DNA from: Azoarcus sp.
GTDB lineage: Bacteria; Pseudomonadota; Gammaproteobacteria; Burkholderiales; Rhodocyclaceae
DNA: 64,000 nt
Direction of reading: 5' to 3'
NCBI GenBank assembly: GCA_030656215.1
Contig: JAUSOD010000106.1
Coordinates: 1-64,000 of the forward strand
This document shows positions 54,139-64,000 of the stretch, piece by piece. Position 1 is the stretch's first letter. Each line of letters begins with the position of its first letter. The notes beneath the pieces were generated by a model. It did no database searches and was not told the origin of the DNA. It was given only the letters and a program-made list of their open reading frames with translations. A program made the position numbers and the translations under genes.

Positions 54139-56991
54139 ATGAAGCAGCTCCAAAACACGTCGCATTTGTTCGGCGCCAACGCGCCGTTCATCGAAGAACT
54201 CTACGAAAATTATCTCTCCGACCCGGCTTCGGTTTCCGATGCCTGGCGTGACTATTTCGACAAGCTCCAGGCTCAGGCCGGCGCCGCCGTGCGCGATGTC
54301 GCACACGGTCCGGTGATCGCGGCCTTCGAGCAGATGGCCAAGCGCGGTCCGGTGCGCACGGTCGTCACCGAAGGCGGCGAGGACAAGCTGCAGGTGGCTG
54401 TGCTGCAGTTGATTAACGCCTACCGCTTCCTCGGCAACCGTTGGGCCAACCTCGATCCGCTCAAGCGTACCGAGCGTCCGCAAATCGCCGAACTCGAGCC
54501 CTCGTATTACGGATTTACCGAAGCCGACCTGTCGCGCAGTTTCAATGTGGGCTCGTTCCATGCCTTCTCGACCGAACGCGCGACGCTGCGCGAAATTCTT
54601 GAAGCGGTGCGCCAGACCTATTGCGGCTCGATCGGTTCGGAGTACATGTACATCTCCGATATCGCGCAAAAACGCTGGATCCAGAGTCGCCTGGAAAGTG
54701 TGCGCGGTACGCCGAAGTATTCGGTCGAGATGAAGCGCCGAATTCTCGAACGCACGACTGCAGCCGAGACCCTCGAACGCTATCTGCATACCAAGTACGT
54801 CGGCCAGAAGCGCTTCTCGCTTGAGGGTGGGGAGTCGGCAATCGTCGCCATGGACGAACTGATCCGGGTGGCGGGTAGCCTGGGTGTGGCAGAAACCGTG
54901 ATCGGCATGGCCCACCGCGGTCGCCTGAACGTACTGGTCAATACCCTGGGCAAGTCGCCGTCGATGCTGTTCTCGGAGTTCGAGGGCAAGGCCGCTGCTG
55001 ACCTGACCGCAGGTGACGTGAAGTACCACATGGGTTTCTCGAGCGACGTAATGACGCCGGGTGGCCCGATGCACCTGACGCTCGCGTTCAACCCATCGCA
55101 CCTCGAGATCATCAACCCGGTCGTGGCCGGATCTGTCTATGCGCGCCAGATTCGCCGCAAGGATATCGCCAAGGAACAGGTGTTGGCGGTCCTCGTGCAC
55201 GGCGACTCGGCCGTTGCCGGTCAGGGCGTCAATCAGGAGATGCTCAACTTCTCCCAGACCCGCGGTTACGGCACGGGCGGCACGGTGCATCTGGTGATCA
55301 ACAACCAGATCGGCTTTACCACCTCGGATCCGCGCGACTACCGTTCGTCGCTGTATTGCACCGACATCTTCAAGATGGTCGAGGCACCGATTTTCCACGT
55401 CAATGGCGACGATCCCGAAGCGGTGGCATTCGTGACCGCACTGGCGCTCGAGTTCCGTCAGGAGTTCAAGAAGGACGTCGTCATCGATGTCGTCTGCTAT
55501 CGCAAGCTCGGCCACAACGAGCAGGACGAGCCGATGGTGACCCAGCCGCTGATGTATCGCAAGATCCAGAAGCATCCTGGCACGCGCAAGCTCTATGCCG
55601 ACCGTCTTGTCGCCGAAGGTACGCTGGCTGCGGACGAGCCCGACAAGATGATCGCCGAGTACCGCGAGCATCTCGACAAGGGCGAGTTGCTTTACAACCC
55701 GGTGCTGTCCGGTCACAACCGGCAGTTTTCGGTCGACTGGTCTCCGTTCCTCAAGCAGCCGTACTCGGACGAAGGCGAGACCTCGATTCCGGTGCAGGAG
55801 ATCAAGCGACTGTCCGAGCGCCTGACCGCCATGCCCGAGAACTTCACCCTGCAGTCGCGGGTCAAGAAGATCATCGATGACCGTGCCGCAATGGGTCGTG
55901 GCGAATTGCCGCTCGACTGGGGCATGGGCGAGAACCTCGCATACGCTTCGCTGCTCGCTCAAGGCTATGCGGTTCGGGTGTCCGGCGAGGACGTCGGCCG
56001 TAGCACCTTCTTCCACCGTCACGCCGTACTGCATGACCAGAAGCGCGAGTCGTGGGACGAGGGCATTTACAAGCCGCTCGATCACATTCAGGACGGTCAG
56101 GCGCACTTCCAGTGTTTCGACTCCGTGCTCTCCGAAGAGGCGGTGCTGGCTTTCGAGTACGGTTACTCGACCGCCGAGCCGAATGAACTGGTGGTGTGGG
56201 AGGCTCAGTTCGGCGACTTCGTGAACGGCGCCCAGGTCGTCATCGACCAGTTCATCAGTTCCGGTGAGGCAAAGTGGGGCCGTCTGAGCGGTCTGGTGAT
56301 GATGCTGCCGCACGGCTACGAAGGCCAGGGTCCGGAGCACTCATCCTGCCGTCCCGAGCGCTTCATGAACATGGCAGCGGAAAACAACTGGCAGGTGTGC
56401 GTGCCGACCACGCCGGCGCAGATTTTCCACCTGCTGCGTCGGCAGATGATCCGCAAGCTGCGCAAGCCGCTGATCATCGTCACGCCCAAGTCGCTGCTGC
56501 GCCACAAGGAAGCCATCTCGTCGATGGAAGAGCTCGCCAACGGCCGCTTCCAGACCGTGATCCACGAAGTCGAGAAACTCGATCCGAAGAAGGTCAAGCG
56601 AGTGGTGCTCTGTCAGGGCAAGATCTACTACGAACTGCTGGCACATCGTCGTGAACACAAGATCACCGACACCGCGCTGATTCGTATCGAGCAGCTGTAT
56701 CCGTTCCCGGCAGAAGAGTTCGCTCGTGCGATCAACGAGTACGCCAATGCCAAGGAAATCGTGTGGTGTCAGGAAGAGCCGCGCAACCAGGGTGCCTGGT
56801 ACTGGCTGGCCTCGCGTCAGCATCTGGTGAATGTGCTGGGTACCAAGCGCAAGCTGCTGCTGGTTAGCCGTCCTGCCTCCGCTTCGCCGGCTGTGGGGTA
56901 TTACGCTAAACACAACGCACAGCAGAAATCGATCATCGAGAACGCTTTTGGTCCGATCCAGGACACCACACCGCAGTCACCCAACCTATAA
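54139..56991 (+). CDS. sucA: 2-oxoglutarate dehydrogenase E1 component
   Basis: 950 aa from the ATG at 54139 ([25 protein letters not shown]). Thiamine diphosphate domain: [54 protein letters not shown] and [19 protein letters not shown]-terminal [17 protein letters not shown]. Decarboxylates 2-oxoglutarate. First gene of odhA-odhB-lpd behind a terminator, so it should have its own promoter or depend on readthrough. In-frame upstream codons (54037-54138) overlap the terminator. Confidence 0.98.
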   Translation: MKQLQNTSHLFGANAPFIEELYENYLSDPASVSDAWRDYFDKLQAQAGAAVRDVAHGPVIAAFEQMAKRGPVRTVVTEGGEDKLQVAVLQLINAYRFLGNRWANLDPLKRTERPQIAELEPSYYGFTEADLSRSFNVGSFHAFSTERATLREILEAVRQTYCGSIGSEYMYISDIAQKRWIQSRLESVRGTPKYSVEMKRRILERTTAAETLERYLHTKYVGQKRFSLEGGESAIVAMDELIRVAGSLGVAETVIGMAHRGRLNVLVNTLGKSPSMLFSEFEGKAAADLTAGDVKYHMGFSSDVMTPGGPMHLTLAFNPSHLEIINPVVAGSVYARQIRRKDIAKEQVLAVLVHGDSAVAGQGVNQEMLNFSQTRGYGTGGTVHLVINNQIGFTTSDPRDYRSSLYCTDIFKMVEAPIFHVNGDDPEAVAFVTALALEFRQEFKKDVVIDVVCYRKLGHNEQDEPMVTQPLMYRKIQKHPGTRKLYADRLVAEGTLAADEPDKMIAEYREHLDKGELLYNPVLSGHNRQFSVDWSPFLKQPYSDEGETSIPVQEIKRLSERLTAMPENFTLQSRVKKIIDDRAAMGRGELPLDWGMGENLAYASLLAQGYAVRVSGEDVGRSTFFHRHAVLHDQKRESWDEGIYKPLDHIQDGQAHFQCFDSVLSEEAVLAFEYGYSTAEPNELVVWEAQFGDFVNGAQVVIDQFISSGEAKWGRLSGLVMMLPHGYEGQGPEHSSCRPERFMNMAAENNWQVCVPTTPAQIFHLLRRQMIRKLRKPLIIVTPKSLLRHKEAISSMEELANGRFQTVIHEVEKLDPKKVKRVVLCQGKIYYELLAHRREHKITDTALIRIEQLYPFPAEEFARAINEYANAKEIVWCQEEPRNQGAWYWLASRQHLVNVLGTKRKLLLVSRPASASPAVGYYAKHNAQQKSIIENAFGPIQDTTPQSPNL

Positions 56992-57011
56992 GCAGAAAGG
57001 GGAGAGAATCA

Positions 57012-58202
57012 ATGCTGATCGAAGTCAAAGTACCGCAGCTGTCTGAGTCCGTGTCCGAGGCCACACTGGTGACCTGGCACAAGAAGGAAGGCGACGCTGT
57101 TTCGCGCGATGAGAACCTGATCGATATCGAAACCGACAAGGTTGTACTCGAAACCCCGGCGCCTGCCGATGGCGTGCTGGTGAAAATCATCAAAGGCGAT
57201 GGCGCCACCGTCGGTTCGGGTGAGTTGATTGCTCAGATCGATACAGAAGCCAAGGCCGCTTCCGGTGCACCGGGTGCCGCTGCTCCGGTTCAGGCGGTCA
57301 CCCCGCCTCCGGCCGCAGCAGCGTCGTCTGGTGCCGCAGGTGCTGCCAGCCCGGCTGCGCGCAAGATTCTGGACGAGAAGGGCATTGCATCGGCCGACGT
57401 ATCCGGTTCCGGTCGCGGTGGCCGCGTGACCAAGGAAGACGCGGTTGCCGCACAGCCCAGGGCCGCGGCAGTGGCACCACCGACCGTGGTGATCGCTGGC
57501 GAGCGTCCGGAAGAGCGCGTGCCGATGACCCGCCTGCGTGCGCGTATCGCCGAGCGTCTGCTCCAGTCGAAGAATGAAAACGCCATCCTGACCACGTTCA
57601 ACGAAGTGAACATGGCGCCGGTGATGGCACTGCGCAAGCAGTACGGTGACAAGTTCGAGAAGGCGCATGGCGTGCGCCTGGGCTTCATGGGCTTCTTCGT
57701 CAAGGCCGCCGTGGCCGCGCTGAAGAAATTCCCGATCCTGAACGCATCGGTCGATGGCAATGACATCGTCTACCACGGCTTCATCGACATCGGCATTGCC
57801 GTCGGGTCGCCGCGCGGCCTGGTTGTGCCGATCATCCGTGACGCCGACAACATGTCGATTGCCGACATCGAGAAGAAGATTGCCGAGTTTGGCGAAAAGG
57901 CCAAGGCCGGCAAGCTGTCGATGGAAGAACTCACCGGCGGTACGTTCTCGATCTCCAACGGTGGCGTGTTCGGTTCGATGCTGTCGACCCCGATCATCAA
58001 TCCGCCGCAGTCCGCGATCCTCGGCATTCATGCCACCAAGGATCGTGCCGTGGTCGAGAATGGTCAGGTCGTGGTTCGCCCGATCAACTATCTGGCAATG
58101 TCTTACGATCACCGCATCATCGACGGTCGCGAAGCCGTGCTCGGTCTGGTGACGATGAAGGAAGCGCTGGAAGATCCGGCCCGCCTGATCCTCGACGTAT
58201 AA
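57012..58202 (+). CDS. sucB: 2-oxoglutarate dehydrogenase E2 (dihydrolipoamide succinyltransferase)
   Basis: 396 aa. Lipoyl domain with Lys43 in [12 protein letters not shown]; Ala/Pro-rich linker about 80-112; E3/E1-binding domain [13 protein letters not shown] to [10 protein letters not shown]; catalytic domain ending in [16 protein letters not shown] with the active His/Asp. One lipoyl domain, as normal for SucB. 20 bp after sucA. Confidence 0.97.
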   Translation: MLIEVKVPQLSESVSEATLVTWHKKEGDAVSRDENLIDIETDKVVLETPAPADGVLVKIIKGDGATVGSGELIAQIDTEAKAASGAPGAAAPVQAVTPPPAAAASSGAAGAASPAARKILDEKGIASADVSGSGRGGRVTKEDAVAAQPRAAAVAPPTVVIAGERPEERVPMTRLRARIAERLLQSKNENAILTTFNEVNMAPVMALRKQYGDKFEKAHGVRLGFMGFFVKAAVAALKKFPILNASVDGNDIVYHGFIDIGIAVGSPRGLVVPIIRDADNMSIADIEKKIAEFGEKAKAGKLSMEELTGGTFSISNGGVFGSMLSTPIINPPQSAILGIHATKDRAVVENGQVVVRPINYLAMSYDHRIIDGREAVLGLVTMKEALEDPARLILDV

Positions 58203-58212
58203 CGATACGCAG

Positions 58213-58258
58213 CGGGGCGCATTCGACCGGGGCATGGCCCCGGCGCGGGTGCGCCCCG
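58213..58258 (+). other. Nested hairpin between sucB and lpdA
   Basis: Outer stem CGGGGCGCA / TGCGCCCCG enclosing a perfect inner stem CCGGGGC-ATG-GCCCCGG. Only three T follow, so termination should be weak; it may set lpdA level or stabilise the upstream message. Confidence 0.75.
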
Positions 58259-58284
58259 TTTGTGATTCTGCAAGGGAGAAAACA

Positions 58285-59709
58285 ATGTCCAAAGAATTCG
58301 ACGTCCTCGTCATCGGCGGCGGCCCCGGTGGCTACGTTGCCGCGATCCGCGCCGCGCAACTGGGCTTCAAGACGGCCTGCTGCGAATCCAACCCTTACGC
58401 CGACCCCAAGGGTGAGCCGCGTCTGGGGGGCACCTGCCTGAACGTCGGCTGCATCCCCTCCAAGGCACTGCTGCACACCTCGCACCTGTTCGAGGAAGCC
58501 GGGCACGCCTTTGAGGCGCAAGGGATCAGCGTCGGCACGCCGAAGATTGATGTGGGCAAGATGGTCGGGCGCAAGAGCACCATCGTCGATCAGCTCACCG
58601 GTGGCATCAAGGGCCTGTTCAAGAAGAACAAGGTTACCCTGCTCAACGGCCATGGCGCCTTCGTCGGCAAGTCCGAAGCAGGCTGGCAGGTCAATGTCGG
58701 TGAAGAACTGGTGACCGCCAAACAGGTGATCATCGCGACCGGCTCCGCGCCGCGCCACCTGCCGGGCATCCCGGTCGACAACAAGATCGTGTGTGACAAC
58801 GTCGGTGCGCTTGATATCGATACGGTGCCGAAAAAGCTGGCAGTGATCGGTGCCGGTGTGATCGGCCTCGAGATGGGCTCCGTGTGGCGTCGCCTGGGTT
58901 CGGAAGTGACCGTTCTTGAGGCATTGCCGAGCTTCCTCGCCGTCGCCGACCAGGATATCGGCAAGGAAGCACTCAAGCTGTTCACCAAGCAGGGTCTGAA
59001 GATCAACCTCGGCGTGACCATTGGCGAAGTCAAGATCGGCAAGAAAGGCGTCACCATCGCCTACAAGGACAAGGACGGTGCCGACCAGAAGCTCGAGGCC
59101 GATCGCCTGATCGTGTCCGTCGGCCGGGTGCCCAACACCGATGGCCTGAACGCCGAAGCGGTCGAGCTCAAAATCACCGAACGCGGCATGATCGAAGTCG
59201 ATGATCACTGCCGTACCAACCTGCCCGGTGTGTGGGCGGTGGGCGACGTGGTGCGCGGTCCGATGCTCGCGCACAAAGCCATGGAAGAAGGCGTGATGGT
59301 TGCCGAGTTGATGGCGGGCCAGGCTGGCCACTGCAACTTTGAAACCGTGCCCTGGGTAATCTACACCAGCCCCGAAATCGCCTGGGTCGGCCGCACCGAG
59401 CAGCAGCTCAAGGCGGACGGCGTAGCCTACAAGGTTGGCAAGATTCCGTTCATGGCCAACGGTCGTGCGCTTGGCATGGGTGACCCGAGCGGTTTCGTCA
59501 AGATGCTGGCTGACGCCACCACCGACCGCATCCTGGGTGTGCACATCATTGGCGCCAACGCCTCGGAGCTGATTTCCGAAGCCGTGGTGGCGATGGAGTT
59601 TGCGGGTTGCTCCGAAGACCTGGCGCGCATCTGCCACGCTCACCCGACCCTGTCGGAAGTGGTGCACGAAGCCGCGCTCGCCTGCGACAAGCGCCCGCTG
59701 CACTTCTAA
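58285..59709 (+). CDS. lpdA: Dihydrolipoyl dehydrogenase (E3)
   Basis: 474 aa from the ATG at 58285, behind AAGGGAG. FAD motif [12 protein letters not shown], redox disulfide Cys51/Cys56 in [16 protein letters not shown] motif [17 protein letters not shown]-terminal catalytic His-Glu in [13 protein letters not shown]. Reoxidises lipoamide in the odh complex. Followed by a long terminator. Confidence 0.97.
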   Translation: MSKEFDVLVIGGGPGGYVAAIRAAQLGFKTACCESNPYADPKGEPRLGGTCLNVGCIPSKALLHTSHLFEEAGHAFEAQGISVGTPKIDVGKMVGRKSTIVDQLTGGIKGLFKKNKVTLLNGHGAFVGKSEAGWQVNVGEELVTAKQVIIATGSAPRHLPGIPVDNKIVCDNVGALDIDTVPKKLAVIGAGVIGLEMGSVWRRLGSEVTVLEALPSFLAVADQDIGKEALKLFTKQGLKINLGVTIGEVKIGKKGVTIAYKDKDGADQKLEADRLIVSVGRVPNTDGLNAEAVELKITERGMIEVDDHCRTNLPGVWAVGDVVRGPMLAHKAMEEGVMVAELMAGQAGHCNFETVPWVIYTSPEIAWVGRTEQQLKADGVAYKVGKIPFMANGRALGMGDPSGFVKMLADATTDRILGVHIIGANASELISEAVVAMEFAGCSEDLARICHAHPTLSEVVHEAALACDKRPLHF

Positions 59710-59727
59710 GTCGTACCCTTGATGGCC

Positions 59728-59781
59728 AGGGGGTGAGAAGGCCGGGAGTACTCCTTGCCGTCTCACCCCCTCACTGTTTTT
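59728..59781 (+). terminator. Intrinsic terminator after lpdA
   Basis: 11-bp stem AGGGGGTGAGA / TCTCACCCCCT with a 22-nt loop followed by CACTGTTTTTG. Confidence 0.75.
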
Positions 59782-59842
59782 GCCACGTGGCACCCACAAA
59801 GTGCTGCGCGCCGTTTTCGAACCCACTTTTCCGGTCATTGCG

Positions 59843-60955
59843 ATGCCTCACCGTACCCTCAACGTTCCCGAGCGCGGCATGCTCGACGCCTATGAGGCAC
59901 AACTCAAGGCTCGCGGCTACAAATCTGATCCGGCTCAGCGCGCTGCCGTACTCCGCCTGCAGCAACTCTATACCGAGCTTGTCACTTTCAAGGCTGCACG
60001 CCGGACCGCGCTGCGCAAGGTGTTCGCTCGCCCGCAGCTGCCAAGAAGCGTCTATTTCTGGGGTGGAGTAGGGCGCGGCAAGAGCTTTTTGATGGATTGC
60101 TTCTACGACGCGGTTCCCTATAAGCGCAAGCGCCGGGTGCATTTTCATGCCTTCATGCAGGAGGTTCAGAACGACCTCAAGAACCACAATCACGAGCCCG
60201 ATCCGCTGCAAAAGGTGGCCGACCGGATTGCCCGTCAGACCCGGCTGCTTTGTTTCGACGAGTTTCACGTGTCGGACATCGCCGATGCCATGATCCTCGG
60301 ACGCCTGCTCGACGCCTTGATTGCACGCAACGTCATTTTCGTGATGACCTCGAATTACCCGCCGGACGGCCTCTATCCGAACGGCCTGATGCGGGTGAAT
60401 TTTCTGCCAACGATCGAGATGATGAAGCGCCGCTTCGACGTGTTCGAAGTCGATCACGGCACCGACTACCGTCTGCGCACGCTGGAGAAGATCGAGATCT
60501 ATCTGGTTCCTGCAGACGAGGCCGCTGCGCTCAAGATGCGTGACGATTTCCGCAGACTCGCCGCAACGGATCCCGTGCCTGGCGATATCGAAGTGATAGG
60601 ACGCAAGCTACCGGTGCTCGGCTGCGGTGGTGGTGTGATCTGGTTCGATTTCGAGACGCTGTGCCGTGGTGCTCGCTCGCAGAACGATTACCTCGAGATC
60701 GCGCGCGAACATCACACCGTGTTGCTGTCGGGGGTGCCGCGAATGCGCGCTGGCGAGGCCTCCGAAGCCAGGCGCCTGACCTGGCTGATCGACGTACTCT
60801 ACGACCATCGGGTCAAGCTCATCATGAGTGCGGAAACCGAGGCGCATGATCTTTACACCGAGGGGCACAACGCGCACGAGTTCGTGCGCACGGTAAGCCG
60901 GCTGATGGAAATGCGTACCCGCGATTACCTCGCCGAGGCGCATCGGGTGGAATAG
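59843..60955 (+). CDS. zapE: ZapE, AFG1-like cell division ATPase
   Basis: 370 aa from the ATG at 59843 (MPHRTLNVPERG); the ATG at 59780 sits in the terminator and is unlikely, and a third ATG at 59879 is possible. Walker A GGVGRGKS (74-81), HFHAFMQEV, Walker B LLCFDEFHVSD, sensor VIFVMTSNYPPDGLYPNGL and the C-terminal SAETEAHDLY. In E. coli ZapE modulates Z-ring constriction. Located behind lpd, as in some betaproteobacteria. Confidence 0.93.
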   Translation: MPHRTLNVPERGMLDAYEAQLKARGYKSDPAQRAAVLRLQQLYTELVTFKAARRTALRKVFARPQLPRSVYFWGGVGRGKSFLMDCFYDAVPYKRKRRVHFHAFMQEVQNDLKNHNHEPDPLQKVADRIARQTRLLCFDEFHVSDIADAMILGRLLDALIARNVIFVMTSNYPPDGLYPNGLMRVNFLPTIEMMKRRFDVFEVDHGTDYRLRTLEKIEIYLVPADEAAALKMRDDFRRLAATDPVPGDIEVIGRKLPVLGCGGGVIWFDFETLCRGARSQNDYLEIAREHHTVLLSGVPRMRAGEASEARRLTWLIDVLYDHRVKLIMSAETEAHDLYTEGHNAHEFVRTVSRLMEMRTRDYLAEAHRVE

Positions 60956-61019
60956 AGGCGCTGGTGTCGAACGCCGACGTCGGTCGCTGAGGTCAACGCC
61001 AGACGTCGGGATGCTGCAG

Positions 61020-62648
61020 CTATTGCAACTGGAAGCGCCCGACCGTCTCCTCCAGGGAGCCGGCTAGCGTCTCCAGTCCGGTTGCCCGTCCGAGCAGGGC
61101 GGAGGTCGCGTCATGGTTGTTTTCGCTCATGTGCGCGATGCGCTCCACGCTCTGGGCAATCTCGGTGCTTGCCGAGCGCTGTTCGTGCAGTGCCGCGTTG
61201 ATTGCAGCAATGACTTCCCTTACTCGCGATGAGCTGTGCTGCAACGCGCTGACGGCTTCCCGCGCCCTTAGCGCCTGCGCGCTGCCATCTGCGGCGAGCT
61301 TGCTGCCGGCACTCATGCTCTCGACCGCGTGCCCGGCGTGAGTCTGTACGCGGGAGATCATGGACGAGATCTCGTGGGTGGATTGTGCGGTGCGCTCGGC
61401 AAGTTTGCGGACTTCGTCGGCGACGACCGCGAACCCACGGCCCTGCTCGCCTGCTCGAGCCGCTTCAATCGCCGCATTCAGCGCCAGCAGGTTGGTCTGG
61501 CCGGCAATGTCCTCGATGACACGCACAATCGCCGAGATGCTGTCCGCGCTGCTGCCGAGTTCGGTCATGACCTCGGCCGATGAGCTCATGCGCGAAGCGA
61601 TCAGCTCGATCGCTTCGCTCGCAGCACCGATCACCGTGATGCTGTCGCCGACCTGATTCATCGAGTCGGCCGACAGACGGTCCGCATCGTCGGCGTAGTC
61701 GGACAGCTGGGTGATGCTGACGCTGAGTTCCTCGACTGCAGCTGCGATTGCATTCGACGCTTCGCTCTGGCTCATCGAGTCGCGGTCGATCTGGGCGCCG
61801 TTCTCGCGCATCAGTACGACAGCGGTGCTGACCTCACCGGCATGGCGTCGAATATCCTCGATGGTCCGGGCCAGTCCGGACTGCATGGCTGCCATCGTGC
61901 CGATCAGGCTGTTTGTTGCTGCGCCCTCTGTCCGGACGGTGTCTTTCAGGTTGCCTGCGGCGATACGGCGGGCAACGTCGACCGCATAGGCGGGCTCACT
62001 GCCGAGTTGGCGAAACAGGCTGCGTATCATCAGCATGGCGAAACCGATGCATAAGGCGAGGGCCAGCAGGGCAATGGCGGCGGCCATCGAAGTTGCCCGC
62101 TGCAGGTCGGATTCGACGGCCTGCTTGGTCTCGGTCGTCGAATCCGCCAGGTGGCGAGTCTGGGCCAGCAGCACGTCGCGCATCTTGCGCCACATCGGCG
62201 TTTCTTCCTTGACCAGGGTCTGCATGGCACCGGCGCCGTCATCCGCGCGCACCCGATCGATGACCTCCTTGCGCAGCGGTTGCCAGTCCTGTTGTATGCG
62301 CTGGATGTTGCCGACGGTCGCGGCTTCGCCCTCGAGCAGCGTTGGCCGGGTCTTGATTCGCTCGATCACTTCATTGAACTGAGATTCGGCGCGGTTAAAG
62401 TTCTCGAAGGCAGTGGGGTTCGATGGGTCGAGGAGGATGTTGCGCAGCGCCTGACCCATCTGCAAACCTTGGGCGTAGGCTGAGGTGACGTCGCGCTCCA
62501 TCGCCAGCTCGCCGTCGATGAAATCGCGCATGCGCTGCTGGGACGACTGCATCTGCCAGATGACCACCGCGATCGCAGCAATGAAAAGGCCACAGGTGAC
62601 TGCGGTCAGCAGGAAGAGCTGTTTCCGGACTGATAGTGGGTTGCTCAT
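61020..62648 (-). CDS. Methyl-accepting chemotaxis protein
   Basis: 542 aa. TM1 at 11-31, periplasmic four-helix-bundle-type sensor domain (~32-185), TM2 about 187-210, a HAMP-like region, and the signalling domain with the hairpin tip [43 protein letters not shown]. No C-terminal CheR-binding pentapeptide (it ends VGRFQLQ). Ligand unknown. Stands alone; no che genes near. Confidence 0.95.
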   Translation of the reverse strand: MSNPLSVRKQLFLLTAVTCGLFIAAIAVVIWQMQSSQQRMRDFIDGELAMERDVTSAYAQGLQMGQALRNILLDPSNPTAFENFNRAESQFNEVIERIKTRPTLLEGEAATVGNIQRIQQDWQPLRKEVIDRVRADDGAGAMQTLVKEETPMWRKMRDVLLAQTRHLADSTTETKQAVESDLQRATSMAAAIALLALALCIGFAMLMIRSLFRQLGSEPAYAVDVARRIAAGNLKDTVRTEGAATNSLIGTMAAMQSGLARTIEDIRRHAGEVSTAVVLMRENGAQIDRDSMSQSEASNAIAAAVEELSVSITQLSDYADDADRLSADSMNQVGDSITVIGAASEAIELIASRMSSSAEVMTELGSSADSISAIVRVIEDIAGQTNLLALNAAIEAARAGEQGRGFAVVADEVRKLAERTAQSTHEISSMISRVQTHAGHAVESMSAGSKLAADGSAQALRAREAVSALQHSSSRVREVIAAINAALHEQRSASTEIAQSVERIAHMSENNHDATSALLGRATGLETLAGSLEETVGRFQLQ

Positions 62649-62773
62649 GATTGCATCGTCGGTAAGTGAGAAGAGGGGCAGGGAACATTTGATCTAATTG
62701 TTATATCGGCATTCAAGCGAATACTTTAATTGTTTCTGTATCGATTGGTCCGAAAGTCACCGCTTCTGCGGAG

Positions 62774-63661
62774 TCAGGGTAGGCGGATCCAGGCGACGTG
62801 CACGATGTCGTCGCTGCGTGTCAGTAGCGCCTGAAGTTGCACGGTGGCAACGCCGTGGACCGCAACGACATCGGCAAGAAAGTAGTCGCTGCGGACGTCG
62901 AAGTGACGGATGTCTGGCATCCGGACGCCATCCGGCAACAGCATGGCGAGTTCGGCCGCCTTCGCGGCCGGGACGGTGCGAAGCGCCTGAGCCAGTTTTA
63001 CCGCCTCGCCATGGGAGAGCCCCGGAAGGCTCGCGGCGAGCACAACTGCGGGCGCCGTGTTGATATTCAGGCGGGCGCGGGCAGGTAGGGCTACGGCGAC
63101 CCGGATCAGATGCTCCGCAAGCTTCGGGTCCAGCTGGTTGATGGTTCGAACCGCATCGATATGGGGCAGTAGCCCATGTTTTCGCAGATGCGAATGCACT
63201 GCTGCCGTGGCCTGCGAAGCGCTTCCTGCATCGGCGCCGAGTGCCTGCAGCAATCCGATCAATGCGCTGCTTGCATCGGAGTCGGGCCGACCGTCTCCGA
63301 TAAGCGCATTCAGATCGAAGTGCCCCGTCATATCTGCGATCTGCAGGCTCACGCGTGCGTCGCGGTGCAGGGAAGGTCGGATGGGTTGCGCCCATAGCTC
63401 GCCGTGCCAGTCGGTTCGGGTGTTGCGGGCGTCATCGGCGAGCATCAGTCGTGCAAGCTCGATCGCACTGAGCGCAAGTTGCCGCGCTTGTGCATGATCT
63501 TGGCGCCCTTGGGCCATATCGAGTGCGGCGCCCGCGCGGTTGATCGCGACACTGGCCATGCCTGCAACGAGCGCGACCGCAAGCAGCGCGACGATGATCG
63601 CCGAGCCTTGCGGTCGTTTGAGGTGCCACCCCTTGCGAGGCGGCTTTGGGACAGGGTGCAT
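62774..63661 (-). CDS. gspK: Type II secretion minor pseudopilin GspK
   Basis: 295 aa from the ATG at 63661. Prepilin-like N-terminus: basic leader ending RPQG then SAIIVALLAVALVAGMASVAI (about 20-40), then the GspK alpha domain with ADMTGHFDLNALIGDG, INQLDPKLAEHL and ARLNINTAPAVVLAASLPGLS. GspK caps the pseudopilus tip with GspI and GspJ. Its ATG shares one base with the phoX stop (TGATG), so it is coupled to phoX. No other gsp gene is visible; it is the last gene of its operon. Confidence 0.88.
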   Translation of the reverse strand: MHPVPKPPRKGWHLKRPQGSAIIVALLAVALVAGMASVAINRAGAALDMAQGRQDHAQARQLALSAIELARLMLADDARNTRTDWHGELWAQPIRPSLHRDARVSLQIADMTGHFDLNALIGDGRPDSDASSALIGLLQALGADAGSASQATAAVHSHLRKHGLLPHIDAVRTINQLDPKLAEHLIRVAVALPARARLNINTAPAVVLAASLPGLSHGEAVKLAQALRTVPAAKAAELAMLLPDGVRMPDIRHFDVRSDYFLADVVAVHGVATVQLQALLTRSDDIVHVAWIRLP

Positions 63662-64000
63662 CAGGTCCCGATCACACCACCGTCGTTCTTGGTGATGATC
63701 ACGGTTGCAGAGCGCGGACGGCCGCCCGAGGCTTCCGGCCACTGACTGAAGGCCAGCGGATTGGCAGCGATGAACTGGTCCATCGACTGGCCGGCGGTCG
63801 GCGTCGGTGCATTCGGGTGGCTGCCGACTTCGCCCGGGTGCTGCACGTTGATGAACATCGTCTTGCTGTCCGGGGTGAAGGCAAGGCCGGTGATCTCGCA
63901 ACCCGATGGGCCGACGAGGAAGCGCTTGATCTCGCCCGAGACCGGGTCGGAACACAGCATCTGGTTGTTGCCCTGACCGGCGTAATGGCTGGTGTTACTG
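63661..64000 (-). CDS. PhoX-family alkaline phosphatase, C-terminal part (5' end outside window)
   Basis: 113 codons without stop up to the right edge. QMLCSDPVSGEIKRFLVGPSGCEITG, FTPDSKTMFINVQHPGE and RSATVIITKNDGGVIGT fit the C-terminus of PhoX (DUF839) Ca2+/Fe-dependent phosphatases, normally Tat-exported. Its stop overlaps the gspK start. The partner genes and N-terminus are to the right of the window. Confidence 0.9.
   Translation of the reverse strand, partial: SNTSHYAGQGNNQMLCSDPVSGEIKRFLVGPSGCEITGLAFTPDSKTMFINVQHPGEVGSHPNAPTPTAGQSMDQFIAANPLAFSQWPEASGGRPRSATVIITKNDGGVIGT

Noticed and set aside
54061-56340. Minus-strand 759-aa ORF opposite sucA
   Set aside because: Antisense shadow of the 2-oxoglutarate dehydrogenase E1 gene.
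58117-59838. Minus-strand 573-aa ORF opposite lpdA
   Set aside because: Antisense shadow; the plus strand has a complete dihydrolipoyl dehydrogenase.

Overview
The window is a 64 kb piece of a GC-rich bacterial chromosome, densely packed with genes on both strands. Gene content and order suggest a betaproteobacterium, most likely of the Rhodocyclales (Azoarcus/Thauera-like). Supporting signs are the betaproteobacterial LexA operator type (CTGT-N8-ACAG), the pyrG-kdsA-eno-ftsB block, a GntR-sdhCDAB-sdhE-gltA-odhAB-lpd TCA block, an FNR/DNR-type box before a hemerythrin/DUF2249 operon, and many c-di-GMP proteins. The taxonomic call is inference. No prophage, insertion sequence, CRISPR array or integrase was seen. 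Most of the window is core chromosome with small accessory insertions.

Layout. 0-0.1 kb: 3' end of a 5S rRNA gene and its terminator, the tail of an rrn operon. 0.3-2 kb: two tandem YcgR/PilZ paralogues. 2.2-4.3 kb: a translationally coupled operon (hemerythrin, DUF2249 protein, His-containing membrane protein) behind an FNR/DNR-like box. 4.3-11 kb: MFS transporter, BaiN/YhiN-type flavoprotein, giant DUF748/AsmA-like protein, pterin dehydratase. 11-13.8 kb: lexA-imuA-imuB SOS mutagenesis operon without an adjacent dnaE2. 14-17 kb: BCP peroxiredoxin, SlyD-type isomerase, a fused double ABC ATPase without permeases. 17.1-23 kb: REP-like hairpins, MltD, a GGDEF response regulator plus partner, then gloB and the yafS-like/rnhA/dnaQ block. 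23-28.3 kb: CBS protein, NqrM, spermidine-synthase-like protein, mutS, esterase. 28.4-33.7 kb: tRNA-Ser, then a kinase-less signalling island (tandem HD-GYP protein, two Hpt proteins, HTH-receiver protein, REC-PAS-GGDEF-EAL protein). 34-40 kb: DUF2237, FrnE-like DsbA, pyrG-kdsA-eno-ftsB, CBS protein. 40-46 kb: NlpC/P60 lipoprotein, SIMPL protein, EamA transporter, gamma carbonic anhydrase, tRNA-Arg, YnfM-like MFS, an unknown protein. 46-61 kb: CitE-like lyase and mdh on the minus strand, divergent from gntR-sdhCDABE-gltA / odhA-odhB-lpd / zapE. 61-64 kb: chemoreceptor, then gspK coupled to the C-terminal part of a PhoX phosphatase that runs off the window.

How the genes work together. The 46-60 kb block encodes malate dehydrogenase, succinate dehydrogenase with its flavinylation factor, citrate synthase and the whole 2-oxoglutarate dehydrogenase complex. 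A perfect 32-bp palindrome lies between the divergent mdh and gntR genes and is the obvious candidate operator for the GntR/UTRA regulator. Intrinsic terminators appear to divide the block into sub-operons.

The most novel-looking parts are (1) the 28.7-33.7 kb cluster, where each Hpt gene sits tail-to-tail with a c-di-GMP enzyme gene and no histidine kinase is present; (2) the FNR-box hemerythrin/DUF2249/membrane-protein operon; (3) the 32-bp palindrome; (4) a family of REP-like hairpins with a constant loop and covarying stems; and (5) the phoX-gspK junction (TGATG), which suggests a dedicated type II secretion/phosphatase locus beyond the right edge.
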